DNA of 64,000 nucleotides, from contig JABYQR010000011.1 of NCBI GenBank assembly GCA_022592445.1, forward strand, positions 239,233-303,232. Reading direction: 5' to 3'. The stretch comes from Cytidiella melzeri (Eukaryota; Basidiomycota; Agaricomycetes; Polyporales; Irpicaceae). A model generated the notes under the pieces. It searched no databases and had not been told where the DNA came from. It was given only the letters and a program-made list of their open reading frames with translations. Position 1 is the stretch's first letter, and the number at the start of each line of letters is the position of its first letter. Both the position numbers and the translations under genes were made by a program. Of this stretch, positions 44,964 to 55,000 are shown piece by piece.

Positions 44964-46054
44964 CTATCGCACGAATTGCATTGAGTAGCCACCTTGGCCG
45001 TTAGGCGTGAACTGGAAGTTGTTTGTTGAGAGACCGAAATTACCTACGGAAACTGTCAATTGCAGTTCCAGAGCGTCAAGTCAGGAAGGGTATACGTGCC
45101 TAGAATACTGTTCCCAATTCCCTTGAGTTTGTCCATCATCTCCGACGTCTCTCGCTTCTGAGCATCTTCTACACGAGGCTTTAGGGCACTGAGCACTCGC
45201 CTCGTCTCGATGTATTGAGCAGACCCTGGTGGCGACAGATCCAACAATTTGGTGTAATCTACGCTGCAAAGTCAGTCACAAAAGCACTTGCCACTCTGTC
45301 TGTACATCGGCGAACCTTCTTGCGCGCTGGTAAGCGATGCCCAAGTGTCAAGCTGCTCGTTGGATGCCGCTCGCCTCTGCAGCGCTTTCACATAACTTGG
45401 GTCATCAAGTAAAGCTGCAGCATTGTCAAAAAAACACATCCAATGTAAGATCAGCTGGCTTTATATACCTTCCGTACATGCCGCCACGACCTCATTGTGT
45501 TCACCCTGCGAAGGGAGCGATTTGAGCCTATTAAGAGCTATATACGGTGCGCATTGACTCACCAGCTTTACATGGCATGCTGCGATATTGGCATTCAACA
45601 CAGCACGTGCTTTCTTACACTCGGTTTGCAAGGGAGTCGGATCGGGAGGCGGTGATTCTGCCCTGCTGCTATTCCCCTTGGTCTGGGAAGATTCAGCAGC
45701 ATTTTGACCTCCTTCAGCCACCCCATCCAGTTCATCTACTTCTCGCAATGTCTCCTTTTGTTTTGGAGGGGCAGGTCGTTTAGGGAGACGTCCGAGGGCG
45801 GAGCGATACGCCACGAGAGCTTCGTTCCATTCGCTCGAGCGGAAATGGTCATTTCCCTCTTGCTTCAACTCGTTTGCATCCTCTAGCAGTTTCTTTTCAT
45901 AAGTTAGGATGTCTCTAGAGAAGGAGCGGCGAGGACTTACCTTGACTTGGGCTTCGTCGAAGACGGGGGTCTGTACTGGAGTAGAGATGGCTTTCACTGT
46001 GTCTGTTTCAGGTGTAGAAGTTTTGCCCGCTTCGCTCTCGTGTAGGCTTGGCAT
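44964..46054 (-). CDS. TTC1: TTC1-like tetratricopeptide repeat protein
   Basis: TPR adaptor of the TTC1 family, members of which bind HSP90/HSP70 and Ras-type GTPases. The start MPSLHESEAGKTSTPETD is followed by LLEDANELKQEGNDHFRSSE (first TPR), WNEALVAYRSALGRLPKRP, a Ser/Pro insert, CKKARAVLNANIAACHVKL (second TPR) and GEHNEVVAACTE. After introns: DPSYVKALQRRAASNEQLD (third TPR), SPPGSAQYIETRRVLSALKP and KRETSEMMDKLKGIGNSILG. The end NFGLSTNNFQFTPNGQGGYS then MQFVR matches the conserved TTC1 C terminus (TAG 44964-44966). A good 48-bp in-frame intron (GTAAGT..CTAAC..AG) lies between QVK and KLLED, about 45893-45940, and may be spliced or retained. Confidence 0.87.
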
Positions 46055-46474
46055 GTTAACTTGCAACGATTCTTGTTGAAGACTGCTGAAGACTGCTGAA
46101 GACTGCTGAAGACTGCTGAAGACTGCTGATGGTGGACGTACTATATGTTTGAGTGATATTAGGATTTAAGCCTTAGTAAGATCAAACATGGCCGCGAGCT
46201 GATCCAGATCGGTTTAAATCCATCGGAATCCGAGTCTGAGATCTGAACGTTATGAACCACGAGCAATTACTTACAGTTCAAGTAAGTACACCTCAAGCAC
46301 TGCAGGATGCTCTGCAGACAACTGTGGACTGGCTGCCAACTAGCCACGCACGCACTCCCAGGCGACCATGCCTACATTCTGCTAATGGGAATCACTTGCC
46401 AATGATCACGGTGTGGTGTACTCAGATTATTTTCCCCCCACATCTTGTCCCAAACCACATCACTCAAGAATATC
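46055..46474. other. Intergenic upstream of the TTC1-like gene and the SDR pseudogene
   Basis: 420 bp including the decamer array at 46078-46127. No convincing coding sequence. Confidence 0.45.
46078..46127. repeat. Five perfect tandem copies of GAAGACTGCT
   Basis: A 10-bp unit repeated five times without mismatch, starting 24 bp upstream of the TTC1-like start codon, hence within its leader or core promoter. Perfect identity suggests a young, length-variable microsatellite. Confidence 0.95.
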
Positions 46475-47476
46475 ATGCCAGGTTTTCAGGAAGCAAAGTG
46501 TGTGCTCATTGTCGGCGCATCTGCTGGCATCGGTCGAGCTCTGGCGTTTGCAATCCACGACCTTTCGTCAAAGCCAACCGTGGTAGTGGGGCGGACGACG
46601 CAAGGAACGCATTGACGGAATATGCAAGCACAGCGACCGTTTCCGCGCCGTCCAGTGGCAGAGAGCCCCTCAAGTGGTTTGTCGTTGACACTGTTGCGAT
46701 GTGTCCTGGAGTACGTACATGACCGTCTCTGCCAGCGTGCGTTATGTATTTCTGACGGTAGAGAATAGACGTAGCTAGATGCAGTCCTTTTCTCATCCCG
46801 GGCCGGCGTACTGCATGTTTATACGTTCGGTGACCCTCTAGTACAATGAACCTTGACCGTAAGTATTTTGTTGCCTAAATCACACACATATCTCTACCTC
46901 AGGTGTTACCCAGTCATTGATGCTGAGGTGCAGACGAGCTATATCTCTATTTAACCATGGTCACATTCTTCTTGCCTCAATTCCTTGCCCTCAGTGTGAG
47001 TATCATGCCCGTCACGGTGTTCCTTTGAGCTAATACTGATGATGACTTCTTCAGGAGAAGGGAAGACACTCGTTCATTATTCCTGTCACCTCAACCCTCG
47101 CCTCGCTGCCCGCGCGCTTTATACCTGGCTACTGCGCCTCAGGGCGACACTGGATCTTACGGAAAAGACACCCATGTTCATATCATGGAGCTAGTCGCTT
47201 TGTAAGCCTTCTACGCCCATCGCATGCCGCATACGAGTTACTAATATTGAACTTCTCTAGGCTTCCTGAATTCGAGTTGCACGATCGTGCGTCTTGCATC
47301 GATTGCTGGTCATTGGTGCTGCAGTGGCGAAGTGACCTCTGTTCGATGTAGACCAAGGCACCCGAGAACAACTGAGCAAATTTTGGATGCCTCTGGACAA
47401 GTCCACGGAGGGAGCTTTGGCCGGCCTCATCGAATGCGGCTTGCAGATTCCTGTGGGCAATGCTAAACCAACCTGA
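46475..47476 (+). pseudogene. Short-chain dehydrogenase/reductase, decayed tandem copy
   Basis: Matches the intact gene at 47772-48879 exon by exon. The start MPGFQEAKCVLIVGASAGIG carries the NAD(P)-binding TGxxxGIG-type motif, followed by RALAFAIHDLSSKPTVVVG. There an extra G in a run of four (near 46589) shifts the frame. The other frame continues with RKERID-type sequence and FVVDTVAMCPG before a GTACGT donor. The next exon (LDAVLFSS...) contains a TGA. A following exon has YISI then TAA before TMVTFFLPQFLALS. The active-site exon keeps HSFIIPVTSTLASLPARFIP and GYCAS but has lost about ten residues after the YxxxK position. The last exon is still readable: DQGTREQLSKFWMPLDKS to LQIPVGNAKPT, TGA 47474-47476. 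Several independent lesions show it is dead. Confidence 0.85.
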
Positions 47477-47771
47477 AGTCGGAAGCGGCTGTGTCGCCCA
47501 CTCGGCAGAATCAAGTACGGACTCGGCGTCGACTGTGTACATGTAAAGACGTTCAGCCAACACTTCAAAAGTTGTTTGTACCGTTCTGTGTCGGCTTCAC
47601 GGGCCGCTGGAGGAGCATCAAAGACGACGCCAGACGCACTTCGATTGTGAACTTCGATCGTGAACTCAAGCTCGCCATCTGGTGCGTCATCGGGTACGCG
47701 TCTACGTATACCAAAACACTTCAATATATACAGACACTCGACTAGCTCACGTCGGTCACCATCTGCTCATC
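47477..47771. other. Spacer between the two SDR copies, with an antisense coding-like remnant
   Basis: On the minus strand the sequence reads DGELEFTIEVHNRSASGVVF, DAPPAAREADTERYKQLLK and, after a one-base shift, VLAERLYMYTVDAESVLDSA then EWATQPLPTSG. This has protein-like composition, but I recognise no family and see no start or stop for a gene. It also must contain the promoter of the downstream SDR gene (TATATA at about 47726). Confidence 0.35.
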
Positions 47772-48879
47772 ATGCCACCCAACATCACAGACGCGAAATG
47801 TGTGCTCGTCATCGGGGCAACAGCGGGCATCGGACGTGCACTTGCGCTCGCTATTCACGACCTCCCATCGAAGCCTACTGTTATTGTCGGCGGGAGACGC
47901 CAGGAGCGTATCGACCAGCTGTGCAAAAATGGCGAGCGAATTGAAGGCGTTCAGGTCGACGCAACAAGTGGAAGAGAGGAGCTCAAGGCCTTCGTCTCTG
48001 GCACGATTGCGAAATATCCTCAGGCATGAAACCTTTTATGATGGATGACGCGCAGTTCTCATTGAACCGTGTATTTCAGCTCGATGCCGTGATATTTGCT
48101 TCCGGTATCCAGCACCCCTTCAACTTCAGTGAGCCTGATAAAATTGATTTGGACGGTACGCCCTCCGTCCGTGCCATACTTCATCTTCACATTTTCACCC
48201 ATATTCTCGACGTCACGTCAACAGTGCTTGAGGCAGAGCTGACTACGAACTACACCGCGGTGGTGACTCTGACCAAATTTCTCATGCCTCACTTCCTTCA
48301 GCTTAGCGTGGGTATACCGGATTCACGTCTCGGTAATCAAGTAGAGTTGACACATATTGCTCCATTTACCATCAGGACAAGGGAAAGCCATCGTTCGTTG
48401 TCCCTATTACTTCGAATCTTGCCCTCGTTCCAGCATCGCATGTGCCAAATTACTGTGCCACCAAGGCAGCTTTGCATTCGTTATCCCTCACCCTCAATGA
48501 CAACCTGAAGGACACCAACGTGCATGTAATGGAAATTCTTCCTCCGTAAGCAGAATTCCGTGTGCTTCTCGTGCTGATTGGTTGTGGTACTCAACCTGTC
48601 CGTTTAGACTTACAGAATCTGAGCTGCATGATCGTACGTACTAGTTTTGATGCATACTTGGCATAATGCTATACTTCCACTTACTGGGATATAGATCAAG
48701 GCGACGCTCGTGTTAATTTGAGCCAGAAGTGGATGCCGCTGGAAAAGTTCACAGAAGAAGCTATGGCGGGGCTTCGTCGCGGAGACCTGCAGATTCCCGT
48801 TGGGAATTCCAAGGCTACATGGGAACACTTTGCAAAGGGGACCAACGAGGAAATGACCTCCCCCGATCGGAAGACTTAG
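47772..48879 (+). CDS. Short-chain dehydrogenase/reductase (DltE-like)
   Basis: NAD(P)-dependent oxidoreductase, substrate unknown. The start MPPNITDAKCVLVIGATAGI gives the cofactor motif GATAGIGR, then HDLPSKPTVIVGGRRQERID and REELKAFVSGTIAKYPQ. The first intron is GC..AG (CAG then GCATGA). It leads to LDAVIFASGIQHPFNFSEPD, then LEAELTTNYTAVVTLTKFLM. The active-site exon has SFVVPITSNLALVPASHVPN (catalytic Ser) and YCATKAALHSLSLTLNDNLK (YxxxK). Then VHVMEILPP, LTESELHD, and the last exon KWMPLEKFTEEAMAGLR to FAKGTNEEMTSPDRKT, TAG 48877-48879. About 265 residues with all catalytic residues present. Tandem duplicate of the decayed copy at 46475-47476. Confidence 0.88.
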
Positions 48880-49155
48880 AAGTTCATCTAACAAAGTGAA
48901 CAGTGTCGCCAGAATGAGCCATTCATGTATTTTAGTACACTACATGCATATGAGAAACATAAACCACGAGAGCAATGACAGCGAGCAACAGTGATAAGGA
49001 CGGTGAGAATAGTATATACAGTGAGTAGGAAGCCTCAAAATAAGGGTTAACACAGGGTTAAGGCGGGGAAATGAGTTAAAGGAGTGGGTAATGTAGAGTG
49101 TTTTACAATAAGAGAGATTCTATGTTGTTGGTATTGACTGCATATATCACTGGAG

Positions 49156-49285
49156 TCATGCGATCCGAGGACGAACTGGGCTCGGGGACTCAGAATTGTC
49201 TGCATTTAAACGGGGCTTGCGCTTCCGCTTTCCCGTCACTACTGGCTCCAGTGGTCGACAGACGAGGATATCTCGCAGGAGTTGC
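49156..49285 (-). pseudogene. 3' piece of a host gene split by the gypsy element
   Basis: On the minus strand this reads LLRDILVCRPLEPVVTGKRK then RKPRLNADNSESPSPVRPRI and a TGA at 49156-49158. Its upper end abuts the 5-bp target duplication GTTGC (49281-49285) of the gypsy element. The 5' piece at 58577-59387 ends in frame at the other copy (AYNEQ). With one GTTGC copy counted, the two pieces read through in the same frame, so this is the displaced C terminus, with a basic, nuclear-signal-like cluster GKRKRKPR. Confidence 0.85.
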
Positions 49286-49770
49286 TGTAACGGGTGACCG
49301 CCCATCCTCAGCGTCTCAGACCAAACAGGGAAGGTTCCCACGCCACAAAGAGTGGCCGCAGCATAAACGACTGGGCTGCAAAGTAACGCAGTCCGAAGTT
49401 AAGGAGAAGCCTCGTCATCGCAGTACGCAGCAATGATCGGCTCAACTCCTCGTCACTGTGCCGACTTAGCACAGCAATAATTACACTCCACTCTCGTATT
49501 TTCATAACGCAGTATTGTAACATTTCGTCATCCGTAGTACAGTAATAATTCTCGTGACTAATAGACTACGGAATCCTTCATGTATAAATACCTTAGTACA
49601 CTCTGGGGAAAAGACCCAAGAATCTCATATCGGAAGACTTACACCACTCACACCACTCGTCCGATTAACGAATCTTCGACTCTTTATTCAACTTCGTGTT
49701 TTACGAACATATCGACGCCCACAAAGCTTAATCAGCAATCCGGACGCCGAACCTTCGTTTTCACGCTACA
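49286..49770 (+). repeat. 5' LTR of the gypsy element
   Basis: 485 bp, TG..CA ends, TATA box TATAAATA at 49583-49590 that should drive the genomic transcript. Confidence 0.97.
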
Positions 49771-49873
49771 TTTTTTTGAGTGTAATTTTTTTACTCTTCG
49801 ATAACACGATAAACGTGTCGGACTGATCACCCGAACACACCAAGAAAAAGAATATATTCCGGAATAGAAGTAC

Positions 49874-52000
49874 ATGGCTACCTATAATCAGAACGCAAGG
49901 ACCCTGACCCCAGAACGTAACCTGGAGGGCGGGACGGCCATGCCACAGGAGCTCGACGAAGTGAGCCCCCAGTTGTTGAATTTCGGCTCGGTAACACCAG
50001 CCGAAATTGACGCGTCGACGTTAATGCGAGTCAAAGAAACTCGACAGCCTCCTAAGATCAAGACTGCTAGGCGTAAGGATGACACGTCTGTCGCTACGCT
50101 AGCAGCCAGATGGGGAGCAGACGTCAAGGCCACAATGGATACCGGGCCACGCAGATCGAGTCGAACACGACAGGCTGCATCAATGGCGGTACCAGCGGAA
50201 CAGGCACCTGCTCAAAGAAGCGCGAAGAGCGTTTCAGGCCAGGATAAGGTGGTTAGCACCACGGCTGGAACGCAGAGGCATATAGATAACGTACCAGAAG
50301 ATCAATCACCAACTCAGATTGATGTTCCGGGATCTGGGAGTTCATGGGAAATCACTAGCACAATGATATCAGACATAACATCGCTCCCATCCACGGCACC
50401 ATCAACGGAAATGATGAGAACTCACCTATGTTCTGCATCAACGTCGTCCAGTGATAATGAGGGCGATGAGGATGACCGTGATGTGGAAGGGATCCTGGGA
50501 ACGGACATGGAACCTGGGACAGGAAAGGTCAAAACGGAAGAGGACGGTGATAAGGAATGGATATTACCTCGAAAACCAGGATGGTCCCGAATGATACCCG
50601 GTGGTGCAACACCAACGGAGAGTACATACGGAATACCAGCGACAACAAACTGGTTCGAGTTATTGTCGGTTTCTGATCAGTTGGGACCTTTACCGAGTGA
50701 ATGGTTCGAAAAGAACATACCTCGAGTAATAAGAATACCTGAGCAGACGTCTGTTGGGAACGGATGGAGGGATGTCGAAATGCAACCGCACGAACGACTA
50801 GAACAATTTGCTCCCGTGTACAATGATCACGACGAGGATCAGGCGACTATCATAGCCATGAAAAGGTCATTGAAGGACTCACCACATGAGCATAATAGAG
50901 AAAGAAGGGCAAATTCGAATTTGCATGCCATGGCAACTATCGTCGAGGTGGAGGAATCGAGAGCGACCAATAGTAAGGGAGCAACGGAGCCTCCAGTGTC
51001 TAGGGAGAAGGGGAAAGAGGCGGAACGAGGTCCGCTTTATGACCCAAACCTCCTGAACCCAAGCAGTGAAAGTAAGAACGTTCGAAAGAAAAAGAAGGAA
51101 CGTAGCACACCAGCTCGGGAATTCCTGCAAAGAGAAGCAAGTTGTGAGCCGGAGGGTATTCACACCACACGGAAGGAAAATTCGTCAAGGAACGCGCGAC
51201 GAAGCGAATCCGTCAGGTTCCAGAGGGAAACCTCTCAAATACCGGAGGGCGGGTACTTCAATCAGGCGCGAGAAGGTCATGGTGGGGGAAGGATCCCACC
51301 CGATCCTCCTGGACCACCAAATGACAGCGACGACGAATCATTGTCGTCGTCATCCTCGTCGGCAACCTCGAGATCGGATTCGTCCACTGAGAGTGAGAGG
51401 AGCGAGGAAAGCCGAGACGAAACTGCACGGAAAAAGCGAAAGAAAGATCAGAAAAAGATCAAGAAAGTAATGAATGGGGTAAAACTTAAGAATCCGGTGC
51501 CATGGGACGGAAGGAGTGACCTCGATGCGTTTGATGAGTTCACCTATGAGTACGATACATGGGTCGAACTTAACGCGCTGCCCGAGCGACTGGCTTTGAA
51601 AGTTATTGTTAACTTTTTGAATGGAAAGGCGCAGAAGTTTTTTATGACTCACGTAGCGACACGACAGCACGAATGGACGGTTCCTCTTTTATACGAGGCG
51701 CTGTTTGACTACTGTTTCCCTGAGGATTTTAAACTTCGGCTCCATGAACGGTTAATGAAGTCCACACAAGGAATACATACCGTAAGGGACTTTCTTCGAG
51801 ATATTGAGAAACTGGCGACCCGGTTCTCGGATGTCACAGATCGACAACTCGTTCAGATATTCTGGAAGGGCATCAGAATGGAGCTGAGACTACACTTAAT
51901 TGAGAAAGGAAAGGACCCGGAAACAACTCCCCTGGAGAACCTTGTGAAGCACGCGTCTCGAAAAGAGAAGGCATTAGCAGCTAAACGGCTGGAAGAATGA
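49874..52000 (+). CDS. Gypsy Gag polyprotein (ends at an in-frame TGA)
   Basis: 708 residues from MATYNQNARTLTPERNLEGG. The first 500 residues are polar and probably disordered, with acidic/serine tracts (SSSSSATSRSDSSTESERSE) and a Lys/Arg cluster (ARKKRKKDQKKIKKVMN). The structured capsid-like retrotransposon gag domain lies at the end: VPWDGRSDLDAFDEFTYEYD, LKVIVNFLNGKAQKFFMTHV, LYEALFDYCFPEDFKLRLHE, VRDFLRDIEKLATRFSDVTD. It stops after AKRLEE at TGA (51998-52000). The same frame stays open beyond, and the zinc knuckle normally at the Gag C terminus lies after the stop. So the TGA is either a nonsense mutation or a read-through site. Confidence 0.9.
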   Translation: MATYNQNARTLTPERNLEGGTAMPQELDEVSPQLLNFGSVTPAEIDASTLMRVKETRQPPKIKTARRKDDTSVATLAARWGADVKATMDTGPRRSSRTRQAASMAVPAEQAPAQRSAKSVSGQDKVVSTTAGTQRHIDNVPEDQSPTQIDVPGSGSSWEITSTMISDITSLPSTAPSTEMMRTHLCSASTSSSDNEGDEDDRDVEGILGTDMEPGTGKVKTEEDGDKEWILPRKPGWSRMIPGGATPTESTYGIPATTNWFELLSVSDQLGPLPSEWFEKNIPRVIRIPEQTSVGNGWRDVEMQPHERLEQFAPVYNDHDEDQATIIAMKRSLKDSPHEHNRERRANSNLHAMATIVEVEESRATNSKGATEPPVSREKGKEAERGPLYDPNLLNPSSESKNVRKKKKERSTPAREFLQREASCEPEGIHTTRKENSSRNARRSESVRFQRETSQIPEGGYFNQAREGHGGGRIPPDPPGPPNDSDDESLSSSSSSATSRSDSSTESERSEESRDETARKKRKKDQKKIKKVMNGVKLKNPVPWDGRSDLDAFDEFTYEYDTWVELNALPERLALKVIVNFLNGKAQKFFMTHVATRQHEWTVPLLYEALFDYCFPEDFKLRLHERLMKSTQGIHTVRDFLRDIEKLATRFSDVTDRQLVQIFWKGIRMELRLHLIEKGKDPETTPLENLVKHASRKEKALAAKRLEE

Positions 52001-55000
52001 GATTTCACGGGGAAGGTACCGGGAAGACAGTGGGGACGATTTGAGAATCGCACATTGGGTCCTAAAACTGTTGATAAGTCGTCAGCTAGACAAGGGGCTA
52101 AGGAAGGATCGAGGAGTGAAACTCAACATACTTTTCAACCCCGGCCCGATCGTTTCGAACGTGCGAAGCCGAAAGGCAAAGACACTCCTAAAATTCTGAC
52201 AAAAGAAGAACGGGAAAAGTGTTGTGCAGAAGGACGTTGTTTTAGTTGCAAGGAATTGGGGCATGAATTGCGAAATTGCCCTGACCGGAAACATGCGAAG
52301 GCACCTCGCATGTCAAGCTCGTCTATACATTTTGAAAAACTCGATCGTCTTGCAGAAACTATACGGAAAAATGATGTCAATGTATCAGCGGTTCGCGTAG
52401 ACTTCAATAACGGGACTCACGCACCTATGCATGAGTGGAGAAGGGCACATCGCGATGACACAAAGCGATATATCAAGGCCCTTTTCGACAGCTATGCAGA
52501 CTCCAGGCGAGAACAAGGGGAATCAAGTCCTGAGGAAAGATTCGAAGTCAGCGATGTAGATGATGAATCGTTTGAAGTTATTGACTGGGCAACGAATGGG
52601 GCGGAATCATACCGAGTCACGTACGATGATCTCGAAGAACCCGACCTATCAGTCCAAGACATAATCATTAAGAATACCCCACACCCGAATACGCCTACAG
52701 ACGACAATGCTTACCCGTTTTACACCAACGAGTCAGACGGTGATCACCCAGCCACGGAATGGTTAAGGGTGCGAATGACAACGGAACTATGGAACAGAGG
52801 GGAATTTGATGATGTGGATCGACCGGTGGAAGTCGAAACCCACCCAGAAGGGTACCTGGTATGGATCAAGGGACACATCAGATCCATACTAATCAAGCAT
52901 AGTGACATCAAACGTACCTTTAATCCGGGAGACGTGATTGATCGACACCGGGATGAAGCTGCACGAATCCGGCGAAATAGCTGGAGGGCGCGTACACAGC
53001 AGGATCTGATACTTGGAGCCGTTAACAAAGGACAGAAGAAAAATACTATGAGTAGCTTACCTGTATTAGAACGGAACGCAATGCGCACCAAAGACTTCAG
53101 TAGACGACTACCGAAGCCGGTAATAATCACTGTTCGAGTCAATGGAAATCCTATCAAAGCACTGTTAGACACGGGCTCTATGGCGGACTTTGTGTCAACT
53201 ACAATAGTTGATCAGCTAAAGTTGCCCAAGGACGTACTAGCAAAACCTTTACCGGTACAACTGGCCGTCCATGGGTCGAGATCTAAAATAAACTTTAGCA
53301 CCATGGTGCAATTACAGTACCAAGACATCGACTGCAAACGACGATTTGATGTAGTAAATCTCGACAATTATGATGCAATACTCGGCACACCTTTCATATT
53401 TCAGCACAAGATAGCAATTGCGCTTAATCCAACGAGGATCGCGGTCGGATCGGCCATACCGTTACCGCTTGAAGGCGAAGAAATCACGACTATTGAGTTG
53501 TCAGCAGCGGAGATCCTACAAGACGAACTGGATAAAATACGTCGCATGTTGACTGCTGAGGCAGAGGACCTATGTCAGGATGCAGCAAGGGCGGAGCTGC
53601 CACCACTACGAGCTATCAATCATAGTATACCGTTGATAGACGAAAATAAGGTCTATAAATGGAGACCATCTAAATGCCCTGAAGCGTTAAAACCGCTTTG
53701 GAGAGAAAAGAAACAAGCATACCTAGACAGCGGAAGATGGAGGATTGCGTCAGGGACCAATGCGTTACCGATGCTGACGATCCCTAAACCCGCTAGAGAA
53801 GATGGTAAACTAAGATTGAGAACTGTGTTCGACAAAAGACAACAAAATGCGAATACTCACAAACTGGCAGCTCCTTTGCCGGATATTGACAGGATATTGC
53901 GTAACGTTGTCCGACACCGATATCGAAGCATAATAGATGGGAAAGATGCGTATGAGCAAATCAGGGTCATACCCGAGCACGTATCGCGCACCATATTCAA
54001 TACACCCGATGGGACGATGGAAAGCCTGGTATTGCAGCAGGGAGACTGTAACGGTCCAGCCACATACCAGACGGTGATGAATCACGTATTCGCTCCGTAC
54101 ATCGGGGTATTCATGGATGTATACCTAGACGATATTGTGATATATTCAGACACAGTTAGCAATCACGTCGAACACATACGGAAAGTGTTTGACGTACTTC
54201 GAAGAGAGAAATTCTTTTTGGGGGCAGACAAGATGCATTTTTTCGAGGCGAGATTGAAGATACTAGGGCACATCATAAACGAGAAAGGCATCGTAATGGA
54301 TCCTCACAAAGTGGATTCAGTGGTTAACTGGAAAGTACCAACGAACAAAAGCTTACTGAGTAGTTTCCTCGGCGCAGTAGGGTTCCTAGCACCTGACTGT
54401 GAAGGAATACGAATTCCGATGGGAGTACTAGCACCAATCACAGGAGCTACGAAACCTTGGGAATGGAGAGATACTCATCAGCGGGCGTTCGAGCAAGTTA
54501 AAGAAACGGTACATAAATGGCGCAACCATCATCGAGTAGCCATTGATTATTCACAGGACGCCGAGACAATCAATCTGGTCACGGACGCGTCGCTCACAGG
54601 AGCTAGTGGATACATTAGCCAAGGAAATGATATTCATAAAGCACGGGTTACCAACTTCTGGTCAGGAAAGTTCGACTCGGCACAACAGAACTACCCCGTA
54701 CATGAACAGGAGTTGTTGGCGATTGTTGAGTCCCTGAAGCGATTCCGACCTTTGCTTCATGGAGCTCGCTTTTGAATATGCACTGATCACAAGGCATTGG
54801 AGCATTTGATGAACCAGAAAAATCTATCGCCGAGACAACATCGATGGTTAGACATATTAAACGAGTTTGATTATCAAATCCTGTACATACCGGGGGAAAC
54901 AAATGTACTTGCGGACGCACTATCTCGGATATATAGTGATGAACCTAGAGGAATTGAGCGAGCAAGCAGCGAGTACGTTGGGGACGACGGAAGAGAACAA

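Noticed and set aside
49098..49436. A plus-strand frame of 112 codons running into the 5' LTR.
   Set aside because: It is a chimera of the antisense of a broken host gene and LTR sequence, so not a gene.
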